Assembly: GCA_036657395.1 (NCBI GenBank)
Contig: JAVXGM010000011.1
Coordinates: forward strand, 1 to 55,256
Length of the DNA stretch: 55,256 nt
Direction: 5' to 3'
DNA from: JAVXGM01 sp036657395
GTDB taxonomy: Bacteria > Bacillota > Clostridia > Peptostreptococcales > Anaerovoracaceae
The stretch's first letter is position 1, and each line of letters opens with the position of its first letter. Under the pieces are notes generated by a model. That model searched no databases and was not told the origin of the DNA. It saw nothing but the letters and a program-made list of their open reading frames with translations. Of the stretch, positions 52,500 through 55,256 are shown in pieces. Position numbers and translations under genes: made by a program.

Positions 52500-53255
52500 A
52501 TGAATAAAAAATGGAGAAAAATAGGGTTGTGTCTTGCGGTTATTATGGGAATAGTGGCATTGGTGCCAACATACAGCCAATTAGAACAACAAGTGGCCAA
52601 CTTAATGGGTATTAATAAGAATACTTTGGTTATTGATCCAGGCCATGGAGGCATAGATGGCGGTGCTCAAAGTGCCGATGGAACGTCGGAGAAGGCGATT
52701 AATTTAGCCATAGCAATGGAAGTGAAAAATCTTGCACAAGCGGCTGGATGGACAGTAATTATGACTAGACAGACAGATAAAGGTCTATATGAAGAAGGTA
52801 ACGGCACAATACGTAGCTTAAAGACGCAAGATTTAAAAGCAAGAAGAGAAATTATTGATAAAGCAAACCCAGCATTGGCTATAAGTATTCATTTAAACAG
52901 CTTTAAAGAAGACAGCTCAGTGCATGGTGCTCAAGTTTTTTACCCTAGCAATAATGGAGAAAAAACAATATTAATGCATAGCAAGAACCTTGCCAGAGTT
53001 TTGCAAGAGCAGGTCACAAAGGCCTTGAAAGATGGAACAAATAGGGTGGCTTTAGAGCGAAATGGGATTTATATGTTTAAAGCAATAAAATGTCCAATTG
53101 CCATTGTGGAATGTGGATTTTTATCTAATCATGAAGAGACTGAGAAGCTGAAGACTGTTGAATACCAACAAAAATTAGCTGAATCTATATTTTATGGAGT
53201 ATGCAAATTTACCGGCAAAAACCCACAAAAACATATTGAAATAATTTCCAATTAA
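52500..53255 (+). CDS. cwlD: N-acetylmuramoyl-L-alanine amidase CwlD
   Basis: A 251-residue Amidase_3 enzyme with an N-terminal membrane or signal segment (residues 8-25). The zinc ligands are in IDPGHGGIDGGAQ (His49), the SEKAIN Glu and SIHLNSF; the catalytic Glu is in IVECGFLSNHEE. CwlD makes muramic-delta-lactam in the spore cortex. It follows AGGTGAAGA. It further supports sporulation. Confidence 0.92.
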   Translation: MNKKWRKIGLCLAVIMGIVALVPTYSQLEQQVANLMGINKNTLVIDPGHGGIDGGAQSADGTSEKAINLAIAMEVKNLAQAAGWTVIMTRQTDKGLYEEGNGTIRSLKTQDLKARREIIDKANPALAISIHLNSFKEDSSVHGAQVFYPSNNGEKTILMHSKNLARVLQEQVTKALKDGTNRVALERNGIYMFKAIKCPIAIVECGFLSNHEETEKLKTVEYQQKLAESIFYGVCKFTGKNPQKHIEIISN

Positions 53256-53291
53256 AGGGGTGAAAGCAAGTGGAGATAATTATGGCAAACC

Positions 53292-53422
53292 TGTGGAAAA
53301 CACTGTACAGTTAAAAGAACAATATGGGTAGAAACGTTGCAATCACATAAAAATTTTAAAAATAATTATCCACAATCACCTTGGGATAAAATTGTATACT
53401 ATTTTTCAAAACTTGTGGATAA
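53292..53422. promoter_or_regulatory. Cluster of DnaA-box-like sites
   Basis: Perfect TTATCCACA 9-mers occur at 53366-53374 (plus) and 53414-53422 (minus). A near match, TTTTCCACA, lies at 53292-53300 (minus). All three fall in the 262-bp non-coding gap between cwlD and the AraC gene. No dnaA or dnaN is adjacent, so it is unlikely to be oriC. It may be a DnaA-titration or DnaA-responsive site. Confidence 0.55.
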
Positions 53423-53517
53423 TTCCTAAGAAGCCTAAAAATAAACAGCTTGCAGCTTGTTGAAAAAATCTGTAAATTAGTTTACATAATGCACAGCCTA
53501 AAAAAGGAGAAAAAAAC

Positions 53518-55053
53518 ATGTTAAAAGAAAAAAATATTTATAAAGATGAACTGCCCATTAATATTGTGACAGCAAACATTGATGCGTATCCTATACATTT
53601 TCATGACGATATGGAAGTCGTTTACGTATTGGATGGAAGTATTACTTTGAGGAATGGATATTACACATACACATTAAAACAAGGAGATATTTTCATTCTT
53701 AACGACAGAGAGATGCACAGCTTTGCAAACACAGGGGAGCCTAACATGGTTATGATGCTGCAATTGGATTTGACGTATTTCTCCAAGTATTATGACAGTC
53801 TTAAAAACAACTTTTTTGTCACAGATATGGATGATGATAGTGATGAAAGCTTAGAGGTTTTAAGAAATATTCTAGCAAGAATTATGATGGAGGTATTGCA
53901 GAAAGGGTATGGCTATGAGCATAAAGTAATTGAAAGTACCCACAATCTGATTTCCTGTCTCATGTCAGATTTTCAGTATTTTGTAATGGAAGATGGTAAA
54001 TTTGTTAATGAGGCAAAGAACAAAGGCAATAAGATTCTAGCGGGAAGATTAAACAGAATCACTGACTACATGTATGATAACTACTCTAGGAAGCTGACTT
54101 TAAATGAAATTGCCAACAGGGAACATTTGAGCATTTACTACCTTTCCCATGTTATTAAAGAGGCCACGGGACTTAGTTTCCAAGATTTGCTTAGCTTTAT
54201 TCGTGTAGAGGAATCAGAAAAATTACTTTTAGGTACTACCAAAAAGGTTGGGGTTATTGCAGAAGAAACAGGATTTTCAGCATTAAGATACTATATTAAG
54301 CATTTTGAAATTTGGTATGGAATGCATCCCTTAGAATATAGAAAACAATTTACCGGTAAGGTGAGCAGTAGGGAGATTTTAGCCCAATATGTTAAAAGCA
54401 CACCAGGACAGATTGAAGAAGCAATTCGAAAACAGGTTAAAGGTGTCTATACTGATTACATTAACAAGCAAAAACCCCATCCCCTTATTGTTAATCTGTT
54501 CCTCAATGATGAGTACGCCAGTATTAAAACTGATCGCCCACCTTTGGTGGATCTTTTGGCAAAACCGGTCATGAGAACTACAGCAAATCCATACAAGCTT
54601 ATTGCTAGCCTTGGAGAATCAGTGATTGACTACGGTAAAAATTATATTATTACTACAGGGTCAAAGTTCCCTGGCAAATTAAACTCTTTAAGCATATTGG
54701 TATATAACTTTAGCGAGAGAGTCGAAAAAGATCTAATGGGAAGTACCACTAGGGAAAACGTATTGGAAATTGTCAGTAAATTTGATGAGGAAATGGAATT
54801 TTTAATGCGATGTATGGGTCTTTCTGGAAAATTTAAGATTTCCAGGTACAAGATGAGAAAGAGCAATGTGATTACGGATCTAGAAGAGGCTATTAAGACT
54901 AGAAGTATTGCAAACAGAAGACAAGAGATTATTCAACAGTGGACATCCTTGCCCTTAGTAGAATTTGGCGAGTTTACAACTTCAGATACTTTAAGTTTGC
55001 GTGCTACACTTAAAGGATTTAGCGCAGAACTGTTATTAATTGATAGAAAATAA
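53518..55053 (+). CDS. AraC-family regulator with cupin sensor and long C-terminal domain
   Basis: A 511-residue regulator. Residues 1-110 form a cupin (PIHFHDDMEVVYVLDG, then LKQGDIFILNDREMHSF). Residues 180-285 hold the AraC double helix-turn-helix (LTLNEIANREHLSIYYLSHVIK and VGVIAEETGFSALRYYIKHF). The remaining 220 residues form an extra C-terminal domain typical of long clostridial AraC proteins. AAAAGGAG precedes the ATG. It probably controls the adjacent dehydrogenase gene. Confidence 0.9.
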   Translation: MLKEKNIYKDELPINIVTANIDAYPIHFHDDMEVVYVLDGSITLRNGYYTYTLKQGDIFILNDREMHSFANTGEPNMVMMLQLDLTYFSKYYDSLKNNFFVTDMDDDSDESLEVLRNILARIMMEVLQKGYGYEHKVIESTHNLISCLMSDFQYFVMEDGKFVNEAKNKGNKILAGRLNRITDYMYDNYSRKLTLNEIANREHLSIYYLSHVIKEATGLSFQDLLSFIRVEESEKLLLGTTKKVGVIAEETGFSALRYYIKHFEIWYGMHPLEYRKQFTGKVSSREILAQYVKSTPGQIEEAIRKQVKGVYTDYINKQKPHPLIVNLFLNDEYASIKTDRPPLVDLLAKPVMRTTANPYKLIASLGESVIDYGKNYIITTGSKFPGKLNSLSILVYNFSERVEKDLMGSTTRENVLEIVSKFDEEMEFLMRCMGLSGKFKISRYKMRKSNVITDLEEAIKTRSIANRRQEIIQQWTSLPLVEFGEFTTSDTLSLRATLKGFSAELLLIDRK

Positions 55054-55105
55054 CCGCAAGATTGTACAATTTTAGAGCAAACACATTGTTGCAATTTTCA
55101 GAAAT

Positions 55106-55182
55106 ATTCGTTAATATTAGCTTAGAGATAAAGTTTATTTAAATAAAGATGGCTTGAAAAAAATTAACGAATACGTTACAAA
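55106..55182 (+). promoter_or_regulatory. Promoter and operator-like repeats before the last gene
   Basis: TTGAAA (55154-55159) and TACAAA (55177-55182), 17 nt apart, form a likely promoter. ATTCGTTAAT (55106-55115) and its exact reverse complement ATTAACGAAT (55163-55172) flank it, and TAACG-AATA-CGTTA (55165-55178) is a second dyad in the spacer. The AraC-type regulator next door is the natural candidate to bind here. Confidence 0.55.
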
Positions 55183-55206
55183 TTATGAATGTGTGGAGGT
55201 ACAAAA

Positions 55207-55256
55207 ATGAAACTACTTATTATTGGAGCAGGCGGTGTTGGTACATCAGCAGCAAT
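55207..55256 (+). CDS. Saccharopine dehydrogenase-like protein, N-terminus only
   Basis: The window ends 16 codons into this gene. MKLLIIGAGGVGTSAA is a Rossmann NAD(P)-binding start typical of saccharopine or carboxynorspermidine dehydrogenase family proteins. GGAGGT lies 8 nt upstream. The rest is missing, so the assignment is tentative. If it is a carboxynorspermidine synthase-type enzyme, it would link to polyamine metabolism with patA, but that is inference. Confidence 0.55.
   Translation, partial: MKLLIIGAGGVGTSAA

Noticed and set aside
53292..53422. Calling the DnaA-box cluster oriC
   Set aside because: No dnaA, dnaN, recF or gyr genes are adjacent, and no AT-rich 13-mer array was recognised.

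Overview
The window reads as a piece of chromosome from a low-GC, endospore-forming anaerobic Firmicute of the class Clostridia. The evidence is sporulation genes (spoVS, spoIIM, cwlD), a strictly anaerobic style of metabolism (folate C1 genes fhs-fchA-folD, ferredoxin-type proteins, several radical SAM proteins), strong GGAGG ribosome-binding sites and AT-rich spacers. Placement below class (an amino-acid-fermenting lineage near Peptostreptococcales/Anaerovoracaceae) is only a guess.

Layout. 1-1380: 3' third of a 23S rRNA, 5S rRNA, tRNA-Glu(TTC) and tRNA-Leu(TAG), closed by a terminator. 1380-4890: an accessory, partly decayed island with a TetR regulator and MFS exporter, two matching operators, a 14-bp inverted repeat flanking the exporter, a dead serine recombinase and a frameshifted thioredoxin-like gene. 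4918-6986: ArsP-type permease, ArsR, PadR and DUF1048. 7102-8786: ferredoxin-like, FmdE-like and DUF3842 genes. 8790-10263: a broken agr-type locus (agrB plus a radical SAM gene cut off after its SAM-binding core). 10303-15616: proline biosynthesis, with a YprB-like nuclease, proA and a tiny membrane protein on the minus strand, and spoVS, proB, proC and a NUDIX hydrolase on the plus strand. 15585-20515: spoIIM, a xerD-like recombinase with altered catalytic residues, a secreted NlpC/P60 hydrolase, rplS, rbgA and rnhB. 20520-32937: a long plus-strand run with fhs, fchA, folD, larB, a larC-SseB fusion, valS, folC, a lipid kinase, GNAT, an SSB-like protein and a radical SAM protein. 32941-40765: a popT-like flippase, patA with a sigma-54-like promoter, an SDR, mtnA, scpA, scpB, a D,D-carboxypeptidase and a flavoprotein reductase. 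40802-45250: a tryptophan T-box, trpB2, an FAD oxidoreductase, an Mrp-type ATPase and a small membrane protein. 45319-46553: a split ThrE-type exporter. 46721-48953: a 48-residue protein, rluB, then a gene graveyard (tail of a sigma-54 activator and scrambled CoA-transferase). 49020-55256: two 3D-domain cell-wall proteins, alaX, cwlD, a spacer with DnaA-box-like sites, an AraC regulator and the start of a saccharopine-dehydrogenase-like gene.

How the genes work together. FhsA, FchA, FolD and FolC form a folate one-carbon module. Here FolD lacks the lysine needed for cyclohydrolase activity and FchA can supply that step. LarB and LarC belong to nickel-pincer cofactor synthesis, but LarC has lost its usual C-terminal half and carries an SseB-like domain preceded by its own ribosome-binding site. 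ProB, ProC and ProA complete proline synthesis from two opposed operons. The Trp T-box ties the stand-alone TrpB2 to charged tRNA-Trp. No complete, clearly undescribed multi-gene system was found. The most unusual items are the LarC-SseB fusion, the altered XerD-like catalytic site, the truncated agr/radical SAM locus and the FolD/FchA division of labour.
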